Shown in pieces: positions 1 to 8,659 of a stretch of 64,000 nt of DNA. The translations under genes and the position numbers were made by a program. Source of the stretch: Prevotella sp. oral taxon 376 (lineage in GTDB: Bacteria > Bacteroidota > Bacteroidia > Bacteroidales > Bacteroidaceae); NCBI RefSeq assembly GCF_003043945.1, contig NZ_PYXG01000001.1, positions 310,001 through 374,000 of the forward strand, read 5' to 3'. Position 1 is the stretch's first letter. The number at the start of each line of letters is the position of its first letter. The notes below the pieces were generated by a model. It searched no databases. It was not told where the DNA came from and worked only from the letters and a program-made list of their open reading frames with translations.

Positions 1-344
1 AAGGTCAGCAGTATCTGGTTGGGGTTGACAGGCTTAATAAGGTAGTCGGCTATCTTGGAACCTATCGCCAGGTTCATGATGTTCTCTTCCTCACTCTTCG
101 TTACCATCACCACAGGCGTGGCAGGGCTTATCTCCTTAATACGCCGCAGTGTCTCCAAACCTGTCAGACCAGGCATCATCTCATCGAGCATGATGAGATC
201 GAAGGTGCGTTGCCTGACTTGATCGATGGCATCAGAGCCGTTACTCACCGTAACGACCTCATATCCCTTCTTCTCCAGAAATAAGATGTGTGCCTTGAGA
301 AGTTCTATCTCATCATCCACCCACAATAATAATCCGTTGCTCAT
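1..344 (-). CDS. porX: PorX-type response regulator, N-terminal part (gene cut by window edge)
   Basis: These are the first 114 residues of a response regulator resembling PorX, which with the sensor PorY controls type IX secretion in Bacteroidota. Visible is a CheY-like receiver: the acidic pair D10-D11 in WVDDE, the phospho-acceptor Asp near residue 54 in [10 protein letters not shown], the Thr-Lys pair in VMVTKSEEE, and the loop [13 protein letters not shown], typical of PorX. The PglZ-like C-terminal domain of the family would lie outside the window. The ATG at 342-344 follows the porW-like stop after 3 bases, so the two genes are probably co-transcribed. A stand-alone receiver protein cannot be ruled out because the end is missing. 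Confidence 0.85.
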   Translation of the reverse strand, partial: MSNGLLLWVDDEIELLKAHILFLEKKGYEVVTVSNGSDAIDQVRQRTFDLIMLDEMMPGLTGLETLRRIKEISPATPVVMVTKSEEENIMNLAIGSKIADYLIKPVNPNQILLT

Positions 345-347
345 ATC

Positions 348-3300
348 TTAAAATCCTTCTAAATCGTAATATTCATCCTCTAAGTCAAATGTTTTGGACT
401 TTGCCTTTTTTCCTGTTTTCTTGACAGGTTGCTTCTTATTTTTGTTTATCGTTGTGTCTCCAGGTTCAAGCCCGAATCCGTTATTGAAATAAATTCCCGT
501 GCTGGTGCGTTTCTTAGGTGCAATGGCAGGCTTCTTTGCGGTAGCCGGCTTAGTGGGTAAAACCGGTTTGGCAGCAGGCTTGACCGTTGTCGGACGAACT
601 TTCGATTCCGACTGGACAGGTGCTCGATCGGGAACTACCGTGGTTACCTTCAGGCTTTCCACAGGTTTTCTCAGAGGTTCGTCGGGGATGACAACAGTAC
701 TCCCCGCAGGCTTGACATTCTTCTCCGGCTTGGAATGTATCACCGCGGTACCCGCAGACTCCACGCGCTGTTTCTCGTCGGGAGGAATGACAGTAGTGCC
801 CGATTGCTCGTTCCGTTTCTCCTCTATCTCTGGAATCACTGTCGTTCCGGTATTCTCCGGCCTAACATCAAGGTCATTGTCAATAAACACACCACGGTCG
901 AGACTGCGATCAATTTCCTCAACCGTCGACTCCACAGGCTTTTCTACCGTAACTTCCTCGGGTTCAGCAAGCAACCGGAAAGTGCTCACCTTCAATGGGG
1001 CAAAGTGTTTAGCATAGAACACATCGTAGTCGTCATAGCTGAAAGGATTGCCTATCATCTCAAGATTCGGCTCACTGATGATAATCGTCCGCCCATTTTC
1101 CAGACGCCGCACAATACCCTGCTGGCGATGGAACTGACGGGCATACTGAAGGGCCTCATCGTAATTGCGGAAGCCTGTTATTTGCATGCGGTGAAGGCCA
1201 TCGTCCTCCTCAATCGTGATTTCGAAGTTGCGGACCAGAAAGTTAGTGAAATTGAATCGGGCCAACTCGAATAGCAATTGATTCTCGTTCACGGAATCGG
1301 GCTTATAGACTATCATGAAAGCAAAGTTTGCATTGCGCTCATTACTGAAAGTGCGGGCAGCTATTGAGTCGCTGTCGTTAAGCACGATGCTTCTCCGACT
1401 CCATACATCACCGATGTCAAACCGGCCGCCACGCAATCTTCTACCGGCATTCACCCCATTCACAATCATTCCGGCCATCTCGCTCAAAGCACTTTCCGGA
1501 TATTTTGCCAGCACGACTTTCATATCCCTCAGGCAACCTTCAGCATCACCTCCATTTAGTTTAGCCAAGCCTCCGATAAAGAGGAACTTATCGCGGTTGG
1601 CCCCCATCGGGAAGCGGGTCTCTGATAAGCGCACATTAGCATGTACCTCGTTCAGGCGGTCAAATTTAAAAGACGCATAGGTAGCGGCATAGAGCGAGTC
1701 TTCCAGATGCACGCCCAGACGGGCATTTTCCTTAAAATACGGATCGCTGAGGATGGCTGTCCACTCGCTCTTCGGATACTCTACCTTCAATTTCCGTACA
1801 TAAACCTCCGCCCTATCGGGAAGTCCCATCCGATTGTATAATAGAAAAAGATGATAATATACATCTGCCATCTGCTCATAGTCGGGATACTGGTCGGCCA
1901 CGCGGCGCAGGTTACGCTCACTCAAACGGAGGTTGTCCATCTTGTCCTTGAAGATAACTCCGGAGTGGTGAAGCCCCTCCTCCAGAATCTTGTTGCTGGT
2001 CTCTGTCTGCTCGGGAGTGAACGGTATCTGTGCCAGATAGTACTCCCGCCGATGCGGATCGTTCCGTGCACTGTCAACGATGCTTTGCATAGAATCCCGT
2101 TGAGATAGTTCATGGGCGATGGAGTCGTGCTGAACAGTAGCATTTCCGTCAACTCCGCCTCCTATCCCAGCAACGACCGTCTTGTTCGACCGCTGCCAGT
2201 TATCCGCATTCTCACGATTGCCCCATAATTTCAGGAAAGTTTCCTTGCCTTGTGCCACGATCATGGGATTATAGAAATACCACATGGTTCCCTGCTGGCC
2301 AGTGCCTGGCTGTTGCCGTACCTGATAATTCTCTATAGTCGTTCCACCCGCATTGCGCTGTTGTGTCTGTGCTGCCTCACCCTCTGCCAAAATACGGGCA
2401 TCTTCTTTTTCTTTCTTTTTCAAAGCGTTGATGACACGGTCGATGGCCGTATTTCGTTCTTTCTCACTCATCTTGGCCAGTGCCTGCAAAGAGTCCTGAA
2501 GTTCTACGGCAGAGGTATACGGCACCAGTTCGTCGAGCACTTGGCTGCGCTCAGAAAGCTGACGATAGTCTTCGCGGTCCTTGTCAAGCAGTCCGATGGC
2601 CTCTCCATAGCACCGCTGGGCATCAGCGAATTTCTCTTTCGCATAATAAAGGTCGCCCAGACGAAGGAGCAGCACCCCCTTCTCTATGCCACTGCGCGTA
2701 GCCTTCCTGTTGCCTTCTTCGTAGGCATAGATGGCTTGCATGGTATCCCGATCGGCCAGATAAATATTCCCGATGGCATAATACACTTGTTCAAGATACT
2801 CCTTGTTGTTGTCAGATGCCGCCATCCGGCGCAACTTTCCGATCATAGTTTTAGACTGTCCCTTTGCCATTACCTCGGTCTGGGCAATTCGGGCGTTGAA
2901 CTCGAGCTCGTAAGGAGGATTCATACGAATGACATGGGCAAAGGCATTATGAGCAGAATCGCCCTGTCCAAGGTGGGCATAGATCTGCCCCATGAGAAAC
3001 CACTCACGAGCTTTCTGCTTGCGACGCATCTCGTGCTGGATCACCTTGCGCAGATAAGGGATAGCCTTAGTATATTCGCCTGTGTGGAGATAATAATCCG
3101 CATAGGTATAGTCCCACTCCTTCACGGCACGCCAGTCCATGGAATCACGGCTCATATTGCGGATAACATCCTCAGCATCATAGAGCCATCCGTTCTCGAT
3201 ATACGACTTCGCCAACCAAGCCCGCGCCTTGCCGAGGATGGCAGGCTGTGTAGCATAGAGCCGGCTCATATAGGAAAAGGTAGAGGCGGCTTCGTCAAAT

Positions 3301-3749
3301 GCCCCTTTATGGAACTGGGCCCGCCCCATAAGCATCCATGCTTTCCACAGGAACGGGTTATACTCGCGGCGAGAGAGCCACTCACGGTCTTTCTCCGTTT
3401 TGCGGCGTTGCTTGTCCCACACCGGCCTACGCTTGATGCTATGTTGGTGGATGGCTTTCTCAGACTTCTCTATGGCGCGGTCGAAGTTGGCCTTTCCAAG
3501 TCCACGACTGTTCTTGTTGCCTACAGTATAGAGCGGAATCAGCTCCGTGAAATTATCCCTGTTGCCGACCTCCTTTTCAAGCGAGCCGTCGATGTAAGCC
3601 TGCGAACCATTATAATAGGTATTATACCGCGCGTTGAATGAATGCCACCATCTCGACCCGGAAGTATTCCTCTGGGTTGAGCAGGCCGTGATGAGTGTCA
3701 GTGAGACAGCCGTCAGCAGCACAAGCAGGTATCGTCGGTTGCGTTTCAC
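348..3749 (-). CDS. porW: Type IX secretion system lipoprotein PorW/SprE-like
   Basis: A large (1133 aa) lipoprotein of the PorW/SprE family, an outer-membrane-associated factor needed for type IX protein secretion and gliding. The N-terminus is a lipoprotein signal (LITAC, Cys at residue 23) followed by the family hallmark SRWWHSFNARYNTYYNG. The middle is built from TPR-like helical repeats, for example around residues 130-400. The last ~180 residues are low-complexity, with four or more repeats of a motif like GTTVIPE, an unusual tail that makes it longer than SprE or PorW. The start is GTG at 3747-3749, directly abutting the upstream stop. Its pairing with porX just downstream supports the assignment. 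Confidence 0.88.
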   Translation of the reverse strand: MKRNRRYLLVLLTAVSLTLITACSTQRNTSGSRWWHSFNARYNTYYNGSQAYIDGSLEKEVGNRDNFTELIPLYTVGNKNSRGLGKANFDRAIEKSEKAIHQHSIKRRPVWDKQRRKTEKDREWLSRREYNPFLWKAWMLMGRAQFHKGAFDEAASTFSYMSRLYATQPAILGKARAWLAKSYIENGWLYDAEDVIRNMSRDSMDWRAVKEWDYTYADYYLHTGEYTKAIPYLRKVIQHEMRRKQKAREWFLMGQIYAHLGQGDSAHNAFAHVIRMNPPYELEFNARIAQTEVMAKGQSKTMIGKLRRMAASDNNKEYLEQVYYAIGNIYLADRDTMQAIYAYEEGNRKATRSGIEKGVLLLRLGDLYYAKEKFADAQRCYGEAIGLLDKDREDYRQLSERSQVLDELVPYTSAVELQDSLQALAKMSEKERNTAIDRVINALKKKEKEDARILAEGEAAQTQQRNAGGTTIENYQVRQQPGTGQQGTMWYFYNPMIVAQGKETFLKLWGNRENADNWQRSNKTVVAGIGGGVDGNATVQHDSIAHELSQRDSMQSIVDSARNDPHRREYYLAQIPFTPEQTETSNKILEEGLHHSGVIFKDKMDNLRLSERNLRRVADQYPDYEQMADVYYHLFLLYNRMGLPDRAEVYVRKLKVEYPKSEWTAILSDPYFKENARLGVHLEDSLYAATYASFKFDRLNEVHANVRLSETRFPMGANRDKFLFIGGLAKLNGGDAEGCLRDMKVVLAKYPESALSEMAGMIVNGVNAGRRLRGGRFDIGDVWSRRSIVLNDSDSIAARTFSNERNANFAFMIVYKPDSVNENQLLFELARFNFTNFLVRNFEITIEEDDGLHRMQITGFRNYDEALQYARQFHRQQGIVRRLENGRTIIISEPNLEMIGNPFSYDDYDVFYAKHFAPLKVSTFRLLAEPEEVTVEKPVESTVEEIDRSLDRGVFIDNDLDVRPENTGTTVIPEIEEKRNEQSGTTVIPPDEKQRVESAGTAVIHSKPEKNVKPAGSTVVIPDEPLRKPVESLKVTTVVPDRAPVQSESKVRPTTVKPAAKPVLPTKPATAKKPAIAPKKRTSTGIYFNNGFGLEPGDTTINKNKKQPVKKTGKKAKSKTFDLEDEYYDLEGF

Positions 3750-4139
3750 TTATTTTCCTTCTATCATCATAATAACCTCGTCCTTTATTTGGTCGGGCAA
3801 GTTGATGCCCCGGAGGATGAGACTGCGATTCCACCCCTTCACTTCCTCCTGACGCATGGTATAGAGAATCTCCAGGAAATCCTCAGCCTCCGTATCGGTA
3901 TAACCATTCGATGGACGGCCACGATAGGCATCAAGTTCTTCATCAGCGTAATATTCAATTTCCTTTGTAGAAGCCTCCATCACACATTCTTGCTCACATT
4001 GCGGGTCGATGCCCAAACAAGTGCCACACGACGAATCGACCCGTACAACCTCGTCTGTCTCGCCTTTCTTCCTGAATACCAAACTGAAGATTGCGACAAC
4101 AATACCCAACGCAATGAGAATCATCAGTAAATAGAGCAT
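3750..4139 (-). CDS. Small single-pass membrane protein with a Cys-rich motif, conserved hypothetical
   Basis: A 129-aa protein of unknown function. Residues 1-23 form one hydrophobic segment, followed by a basic RKKG stop-transfer sequence, so the rest is probably cytoplasmic. A cysteine cluster (SCGTCLGIDPQCEQEC, residues ~37-52) could bind a metal or an Fe-S cluster, and the C-terminal half is acidic and helical. It starts 6 bases after aroA and ends directly against the porW start. A link to secretion is only a guess from position. Confidence 0.8.
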   Translation of the reverse strand: MLYLLMILIALGIVVAIFSLVFRKKGETDEVVRVDSSCGTCLGIDPQCEQECVMEASTKEIEYYADEELDAYRGRPSNGYTDTEAEDFLEILYTMRQEEVKGWNRSLILRGINLPDQIKDEVIMMIEGK

Positions 4140-4145
4140 AGCTGG

Positions 4146-5396
4146 CTATTCCTCCTCGGTGATGGTAAAGCCAGCATGACGCAGATCGTTCCAGAAGTGG
4201 GGATACGACTTGCTCACAACCTGTGGCTCATTGATTCTAAGACCTGGAAAAACCACGGACAGCGGAGCGAAAGCCATGGCCATGCGATGGTCTTCATAAG
4301 TGTCAATAGGCTCCATACTTGCCTCGCAGCGCTCTCCGTTCCAAAAGAGTTCGGTATCGTCCCGACTCTCCAAGACATAACCCAGCTTCTTCAGTTCAGC
4401 CTTCAAAGCTTCAATGCGATCAGTCTCCTTGATGCGCAGACTTCCCAGTCCCTTAAAATGAAAAGGTATGTTCATTCCACAGCAGCCCGCCACGAGGGTC
4501 TGTGCAAGGTCAGGCGAATAGATGAAATCGTAGTCCAGCCGAGGAATGGTGCGCAGGTGCCGACTGAGCTCAACTGTGGTGGGAACGGCTTGCCCATGAT
4601 TTTTGAACGAGGTCTTCACACCCAACAGGGAAAAAATGTAGCGCGCCACGGAATCGCCTTGGCGTGAACCGTCCATCAAGCCTGTAAGGTTGATTTTACT
4701 CTCATAATCATTACAGAGTGCCAACAACTCATACCAATACGATGATCCGCTCCAATCATTCTCTATCAGATACTCCTGCCGGGAATAAGACTTGGGTTTC
4801 ACGGTAATTGTATCGACATCCGACCATTCTGCATCAGCCCCAAATTCACGCATGACCCAAAGCGTGAGGTCGATATAAGGACGCGAAATAATCTCGTCGG
4901 TCAAGCGCAGCTCAAGCCCTTTCTGCATGACGGGACCTGTCATCATCAAAGCCGACACATACTGCGAGCTCACATTTCCCGGCATATCGATATGGCCACC
5001 CTCGAGATGATGGCCCGTAATTCGAAGCGGAGGATAACCTTCCTCGCCCAGATAGGTAATCTCGGCACCCAGATAACGCAGCGCATCAACGAGCACTCCG
5101 ATGGGTCGATGCTTCATGCGCTCGCTACCAGTGATGACATGTGTGCCCTCGGTAATGCCCAGATAGGCTGTCAGGAAACGCATGGCCGTTCCGGCAGCCT
5201 TGATGTCGATGACCTCGGGCAAGTCGTTCAATGCGTGGAGCATCACGCTTGTGTCATCGCAATCAGAGAGGTTGTTAGGGTTGAGCGTGCCTCCCGCGAG
5301 GGCATTGATGATGAGAGCACGGTTGCTGATGCTCTTCGACGCCGGCAAGTCTATGGTCACATCGAAATGCGGAGGGGCCAGAATGGAATATCTCAT
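4146..5396 (-). CDS. aroA: 3-phosphoshikimate 1-carboxyvinyltransferase (EPSP synthase)
   Basis: Catalyses phosphoenolpyruvate plus shikimate 3-phosphate to EPSP, the sixth step of the shikimate pathway, in the cytosol. Family marks are PASKSISNRALI near the N-terminus (substrate-binding Lys), GTAMRFL for the phosphate loop, GSERMKHRPIG, and near the C-terminus KETDRI and EDHRMAMAFAPL. The length (416 aa) is slightly short of the usual ~427. It lies 6 bases downstream of the metalloproteinase gene and 6 upstream of the small membrane protein, an aromatic-biosynthesis gene embedded in a secretion-related operon. Confidence 0.97.
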   Translation of the reverse strand: MRYSILAPPHFDVTIDLPASKSISNRALIINALAGGTLNPNNLSDCDDTSVMLHALNDLPEVIDIKAAGTAMRFLTAYLGITEGTHVITGSERMKHRPIGVLVDALRYLGAEITYLGEEGYPPLRITGHHLEGGHIDMPGNVSSQYVSALMMTGPVMQKGLELRLTDEIISRPYIDLTLWVMREFGADAEWSDVDTITVKPKSYSRQEYLIENDWSGSSYWYELLALCNDYESKINLTGLMDGSRQGDSVARYIFSLLGVKTSFKNHGQAVPTTVELSRHLRTIPRLDYDFIYSPDLAQTLVAGCCGMNIPFHFKGLGSLRIKETDRIEALKAELKKLGYVLESRDDTELFWNGERCEASMEPIDTYEDHRMAMAFAPLSVVFPGLRINEPQVVSKSYPHFWNDLRHAGFTITEEE

Positions 5397-5402
5397 AGCT
5401 TT

Positions 5403-6611
5403 TTATTTCACAATTTTAATGGGCAAGTCCACGATACCCTCCGCACGGGCTTGCAGAGCACGAGTGGACTGTGCTCGCCCTTTCTTCGGCCCAGGAATGA
5501 GCGGGCTGTGGTAGAGCACATAACGCATACGGGCTTTTTGATCGGCAGAGAACTTAAATCCCAAGGTGAAGAAGTAGTCCATGAAGTTGGCCGACTGGAA
5601 CGGCTTGCCATCACATCCGGTACGCGCCATCAACACGCTCACTTTCAAGGATTCGCCGGAAGACTGCGATGCCATATATTGCTGCACGCCATCTGTATAC
5701 TCCTTGCGAGTATAGCTGGGTGTATCATCACAATAGTCGGTATCCCTACAGTCATCTGCAATCTCATATCCGCCGTCCACCTCCCGTTCTGCAAAGGTAT
5801 GATGCAGACCCAGATAGTGCCCCAGCTCATGGGCCAGCGTAACATTCACATCCTTGGCAATAAGCTCGGTGCTCTGCGCCAGACGGAACATCTGATGGTT
5901 GCTGTTGGTATATCGGTCCGACTGATAATAGTTGCCGCCGGCATCTTTCCAAGCATACTTGCTATTGATGGAAACGCAATAGGCAAATCCGAGATTACCC
6001 TTGGTGATACCTGCCTTGCCGGCATCGATCTTGGTAAGTCCCTCCAGCTCTTCACCCTCTATCGTATAGGGCATATGGGTGATACCGAGCGTCTCCGACT
6101 GGGCACCATCTTCGCTCGCGAAGTGATACATCATGACATTGACATATTCATTGGGCTCCCAGATATAACGCACATAGTCCTTGTGGTTGCCCATGAAATC
6201 GTAGGGATCGATGGGGTAGCCGCCCCCCCATTTCACATATTCCACACCAGGCACAGGAAGTTTGCGACCTTTCTCGTCATACTCGGCAAGGACGAACCTC
6301 ACACGGACATCTTCACTCTCCGAATCCCACTGCGAGGCATACACTTTTCCCGCATAAAGGTCGTTCACATTGGCAAGAATCTGTTTCAGCCGTTCCTGCG
6401 GGATATACTGACTCTCGTCAGACGCATCCTGATAGAGCACATGAAAGATAACAGGCAACTTGTAGGTGTACGACTCATCGATCACAGCGGTAGTTTCGTC
6501 CTCGTCTTCATCCACCGCTACCTTCTGAGAACCAGAGGGGGCATCGCCGTCGGAGCACGATGCAAATAAGAATGCCACTACCGTCAGGCACATATAAAGT
6601 TTCTTTTTCAT
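5403..6611 (-). CDS. Zinc-dependent metalloproteinase lipoprotein (M43/pappalysin-like)
   Basis: A predicted cell-surface lipoprotein protease of 402 aa. The lipobox FASC puts the modified Cys at residue 19, followed by a short acidic linker. The catalytic zinc motif is HELGHYLGLHH (HExxHxxGxxH, around residue 260), with a downstream MDYFF Met-turn as in pappalysin-type M43 peptidases. Between the zinc site and the Met-turn lies a Cys-bearing loop (DDCRDTDYCDDTP). It is the first gene of the leftward operon, preceded by a -7 box at 6635-6643. The substrate cannot be inferred. Confidence 0.9.
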   Translation of the reverse strand: MKKKLYMCLTVVAFLFASCSDGDAPSGSQKVAVDEDEDETTAVIDESYTYKLPVIFHVLYQDASDESQYIPQERLKQILANVNDLYAGKVYASQWDSESEDVRVRFVLAEYDEKGRKLPVPGVEYVKWGGGYPIDPYDFMGNHKDYVRYIWEPNEYVNVMMYHFASEDGAQSETLGITHMPYTIEGEELEGLTKIDAGKAGITKGNLGFAYCVSINSKYAWKDAGGNYYQSDRYTNSNHQMFRLAQSTELIAKDVNVTLAHELGHYLGLHHTFAEREVDGGYEIADDCRDTDYCDDTPSYTRKEYTDGVQQYMASQSSGESLKVSVLMARTGCDGKPFQSANFMDYFFTLGFKFSADQKARMRYVLYHSPLIPGPKKGRAQSTRALQARAEGIVDLPIKIVK

Positions 6612-6634
6612 ATTCTACGATTCTATCTTTATTA

Positions 6635-6643
6635 CAAAAGTAA
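6635..6643 (-). promoter_or_regulatory. -7 box TTACTTTTG for the metalloproteinase-aroA-porW-porX operon
   Basis: Reads TTACTTTTG on the minus strand, a near match to the Bacteroidota sigma consensus TAnnTTTG, about 25 bases upstream of the first ATG. No other good box is seen within the operon, where all gene gaps are 6 bases or less. Confidence 0.6.
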
Positions 6644-6746
6644 TAAAAAATAACGGAGAAATCAGGCTTTTCGTGTAGAATTCTCCAAAATTATTATTTT
6701 TTGCAAAAAAAGCCCGCCCAAACTTGCACATCTCACAATTATGTAG

Positions 6747-6755
6747 TATCTTTGC
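6747..6755 (+). promoter_or_regulatory. Promoter of tRNA-Pro
   Basis: TATCTTTGC -7 box with a TTG at 6724-6726 at the correct spacing for the -33 element, 11 bases before the mature tRNA 5' end. Confidence 0.75.
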
Positions 6756-6766
6756 AGTTACTAAAT

Positions 6767-6841
6767 CGGGATGTAGTTCAGTAGGTTTAGAATGCTGGTC
6801 TGGGGGACCAGTGGTCGCTGGTTCGAGTCCAGTCATCCCGA
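6767..6841 (+). tRNA. tRNA-Pro(GGG)
   Basis: A 75-nt cloverleaf. The acceptor stem CGGGATG (6767-6773) pairs with CATCCCG (6834-6840), with discriminator A at 6841. The anticodon stem is CTGGT/ACCAG with loop CTGGGGG, giving anticodon GGG. The T arm is CTGGTTCGAGTCCAG. The CCA end is not encoded. The gene is monocistronic, with its own promoter and terminator. Confidence 0.95.
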
Positions 6842-6845
6842 CCCC

Positions 6846-6890
6846 AACAAAGCAAAGGGAGGTTGGTTATCAACCTCCCTTTGCTTTGTT
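6846..6890 (+). terminator. Strong hairpin terminator after tRNA-Pro
   Basis: A perfect 20-bp inverted repeat (6846-6865 and 6871-6890) with a 5-base loop, ending in a T-rich GTTTTGG. The length of the stem is exceptional for this window. Confidence 0.85.
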
Positions 6891-6969
6891 TTGGATAAAA
6901 AGGTTGGCGAAAAACTAACGAAAAATTCTACAGTTAAACCAATCAGGCATTTCACTCAAAAAAAGGAAT

Positions 6970-7068
6970 ATGGCAATCTATGAGATTGTCGCATGGATGG
7001 AAAACCCACTCGAAAATGACCCTGTTGACCGATGTAAAGTGTATCACCACCTTACACCGCAAATATAG
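6970..7068 (+). CDS. Tiny reading frame downstream of tRNA-Pro, possible gene remnant
   Basis: A 32-codon frame (MAIYEIVAWMENP...) running from ATG 6970 to TAG 7066-7068. It has no clear promoter or ribosome site and no family I recognise. Its protein-like composition suggests the end of a lost gene. It is reported only because the surrounding kilobase is otherwise empty on this strand. Confidence 0.2.
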   Translation: MAIYEIVAWMENPLENDPVDRCKVYHHLTPQI

Positions 7069-7101
7069 TAATCGACAGTTATAGGGAAAAGAACAGAGCC
7101 C

Positions 7102-7263
7102 TTAGTGCTTCATGATGTACCGGTAGACGGGATAGCCGAGTATCGGGGTCAGCAATATCATGCAGACGAGATAGAGCAATTTGAAGACCCAGGGCTCACC
7201 ATGAGTAACAAAAGGCATCAAGATGAGTGCTATTAAAAAGGAAATTGCTTCCAAAAGTGCCAT
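7102..7263 (-). CDS. 53-aa small hydrophobic membrane protein
   Basis: A short gene starting ATG 7261-7263, encoding two predicted membrane helices (residues ~4-20 and ~27-43) separated by a THGEPW turn, with a basic tail PVYRYIMKH. The two-helix layout resembles small phospholipase-D N-terminal-like or YqaE-type membrane peptides, but I cannot name the family. A good promoter box (7285-7293) lies 21 bases upstream, which is the main reason to believe the gene is real. Confidence 0.65.
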   Translation of the reverse strand: MALLEAISFLIALILMPFVTHGEPWVFKLLYLVCMILLTPILGYPVYRYIMKH

Positions 7264-7284
7264 AATCTTAATATTTATTTCAAT

Positions 7285-7293
7285 GCAAATATA
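7285..7293 (-). promoter_or_regulatory. -7 box TATATTTGC for the 53-aa membrane protein
   Basis: Exact match to TAnnTTTG on the minus strand, 21 bases before the start codon. Confidence 0.65.
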
Positions 7294-7494
7294 ACACTTA
7301 TAGTTGAAAGTTGCAAGTCATTCCCGGAGTATTTCGTTTTCTATGATCCGGAACAATTCAAGTAAAGAGCAGCACGCCTCACGGCAGGCGGCCCTCTGAA
7401 AATTTGGAATTGCCTTAAAAAGTTATGTTTCATTGTCTTCCTTTGTATAGTGTTTCAAAAGTTAAGTTCTCCAAAGTCGACCGCTGAAGAACTT

Positions 7495-7752
7495 TCAGGA
7501 CAGAGGGCATTGAGGGTTCTCAGATCGTCTTTTGAGGACGCGTAGCGTGCGCAGGGTTTGAAAGACGCTTTCCCTGGGTCCTCCTGTCTGGTCGGCGAAG
7601 CATCCTGTGTCATCGGAGAGGATGATGGTTTCGAGTTGCTCAAGCATGTCGAGGTGCATTAGGAACTTGCTGTCGGCAAGAAAGGCCTCGGGGTTTTCGG
7701 TGCTGACAAGGTAGCTTTCAAGTTCCTGCAAGCAATGGGCAAAGCGGGACAT
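7495..7752 (-). CDS. Hypothetical small protein
   Basis: An 85-aa frame rich in Leu and charged residues (MSRFAHCLQELESYLV...). It is predicted helical at the N-terminus and has no membrane segment or recognisable motif. Codon composition looks protein-like, but there is no obvious promoter, and the 22-bp repeat array starts just upstream of its ATG, so the array could act as its control region. It might instead be a leftover of an excised element. Confidence 0.35.
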   Translation of the reverse strand: MSRFAHCLQELESYLVSTENPEAFLADSKFLMHLDMLEQLETIILSDDTGCFADQTGGPRESVFQTLRTLRVLKRRSENPQCPLS

Positions 7753-7769
7753 ATAAGCAGTTTGGAGAA

Positions 7770-7853
7770 TTACACGCGGCCTGTAACAACATTACAAACC
7801 GTGTGTAACACCCTTACAAACGACTTGTAAACTCATTACAAACAGCGTGTAAC
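7770..7853. repeat. Tandem 22-bp periodic array of TTACAAAC / TGTAAC boxes
   Basis: TTACAAAC-type boxes begin at 7770 (variant TTACAC), 7792, 7814 and 7836, exactly 22 bases apart. They alternate with TGTAAC/TGTAAA boxes at 7782, 7804, 7826 and 7848, also 22 apart. Each pair forms an imperfect inverted repeat (TTGTAA...TTACAA). The period equals about two DNA turns, as in stacked operator or recombinase sites. Confidence 0.7.
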
Positions 7854-7974
7854 ACTCCAACCGGCCGCCCGGCGAAACGGGGATGGCCGTCCGGCGGAGA
7901 TGCTTCCGTCGTCTACGCCGGACAAGTAAGGGGACTCCCGCTGACCAGGAGAGGAGCTTTGCCGCGGCGGAAAG

Positions 7975-8544
7975 CTAACCTTTCATGAACTCGCGGCCCG
8001 ACTTCCAGGCATCGCCTACCTTCTCTCCCACGGCATAGTAACCATTGCGCATCGCATCGAAAAGGAAGGTGTTGAGCTTGCTGACATCTATCTTGCCCCG
8101 CTCGTCAAGCACGCTCTCGCTGGCCTTGACATCTACGATCTCACCCAGCATCAGCAGCCCATAGCTCATCTGGTGCTCTTCGGCCAGACGACACTCGAGG
8201 GTAACAGGAAACTCTGTTACGACGGGAGCATCCACCAGCTCGCTCTTCACGGCATGCAGGCCGCAACGCTCAAACTTGTCGGGCACCTTATTGGCAGATA
8301 CCATGCCGAGATAGTCCGACTCCTTCAGCACACTCATGGAAGGAATGGCCAATGTGAAGGCCTTACGACGACGGATATTAGCCACGGTCTTGTGATTGGC
8401 GGCCAGATTGAGCGCCACCATGTTGTTGTCGCAGATACCGCCCCACGCCATCATCATCTCGTCTACACTTCCGTCCTCATTGTAAGTTCCGATCATGTAA
8501 CACGGCATCGGAAACAAATAGGGATGTACGCCTAAACTTTTCAT
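7975..8544 (-). CDS. Flavin reductase family protein (flavoredoxin-like, FMN-binding split barrel)
   Basis: A 189-aa cytosolic protein of the flavin reductase-like domain family, which binds FMN non-covalently and passes electrons from NAD(P)H or other donors. The N-terminus (YLFPMPCYMIGTYNEDG) and the following AWGGICDNN segment match the flavin-binding core, and MSYGLLMLGEIVDV is the typical late strand. The start is well placed, with an AGGAGGAG ribosome site 6 bases upstream and a TAGATTTGC -7 box at 8571-8579. It appears monocistronic. The physiological electron partner is unknown. Confidence 0.9.
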   Translation of the reverse strand: MKSLGVHPYLFPMPCYMIGTYNEDGSVDEMMMAWGGICDNNMVALNLAANHKTVANIRRRKAFTLAIPSMSVLKESDYLGMVSANKVPDKFERCGLHAVKSELVDAPVVTEFPVTLECRLAEEHQMSYGLLMLGEIVDVKASESVLDERGKIDVSKLNTFLFDAMRNGYYAVGEKVGDAWKSGREFMKG

Positions 8545-8570
8545 TGATTCTCCTCCTACTTAAGTTTACG

Positions 8571-8579
8571 GCAAATCTA
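8571..8579 (-). promoter_or_regulatory. -7 box TAGATTTGC for the flavin reductase gene
   Basis: Matches TAnnTTTG on the minus strand, 27 bases upstream of the ATG, with a strong AGGAGGAG ribosome site in between. Confidence 0.65.
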
Positions 8580-8659
8580 CGAAAATTCCGGAAGAAATCC
8601 AAGGAAAAAATGCTTTTTAAGATAAAACTCATCAACTTCGTGAGAAAAGCATTCAAGGT

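Noticed and set aside
2250..3641. 463-codon plus-strand frame inside the porW-like gene
   Set aside because: It is a mirror of a strongly supported coding strand with lipoprotein signal and family motifs; the antisense product has no recognisable domain and no promoter.
6767..7100. tRNA-Pro as attachment site of an integrated element
   Set aside because: No repeated tRNA 3' end and no integrase are visible; the downstream gap is only gene-poor.
7770..7853. CRISPR array
   Set aside because: The repeats are only 22 bp including spacers, with no unique spacer segments and no cas genes.
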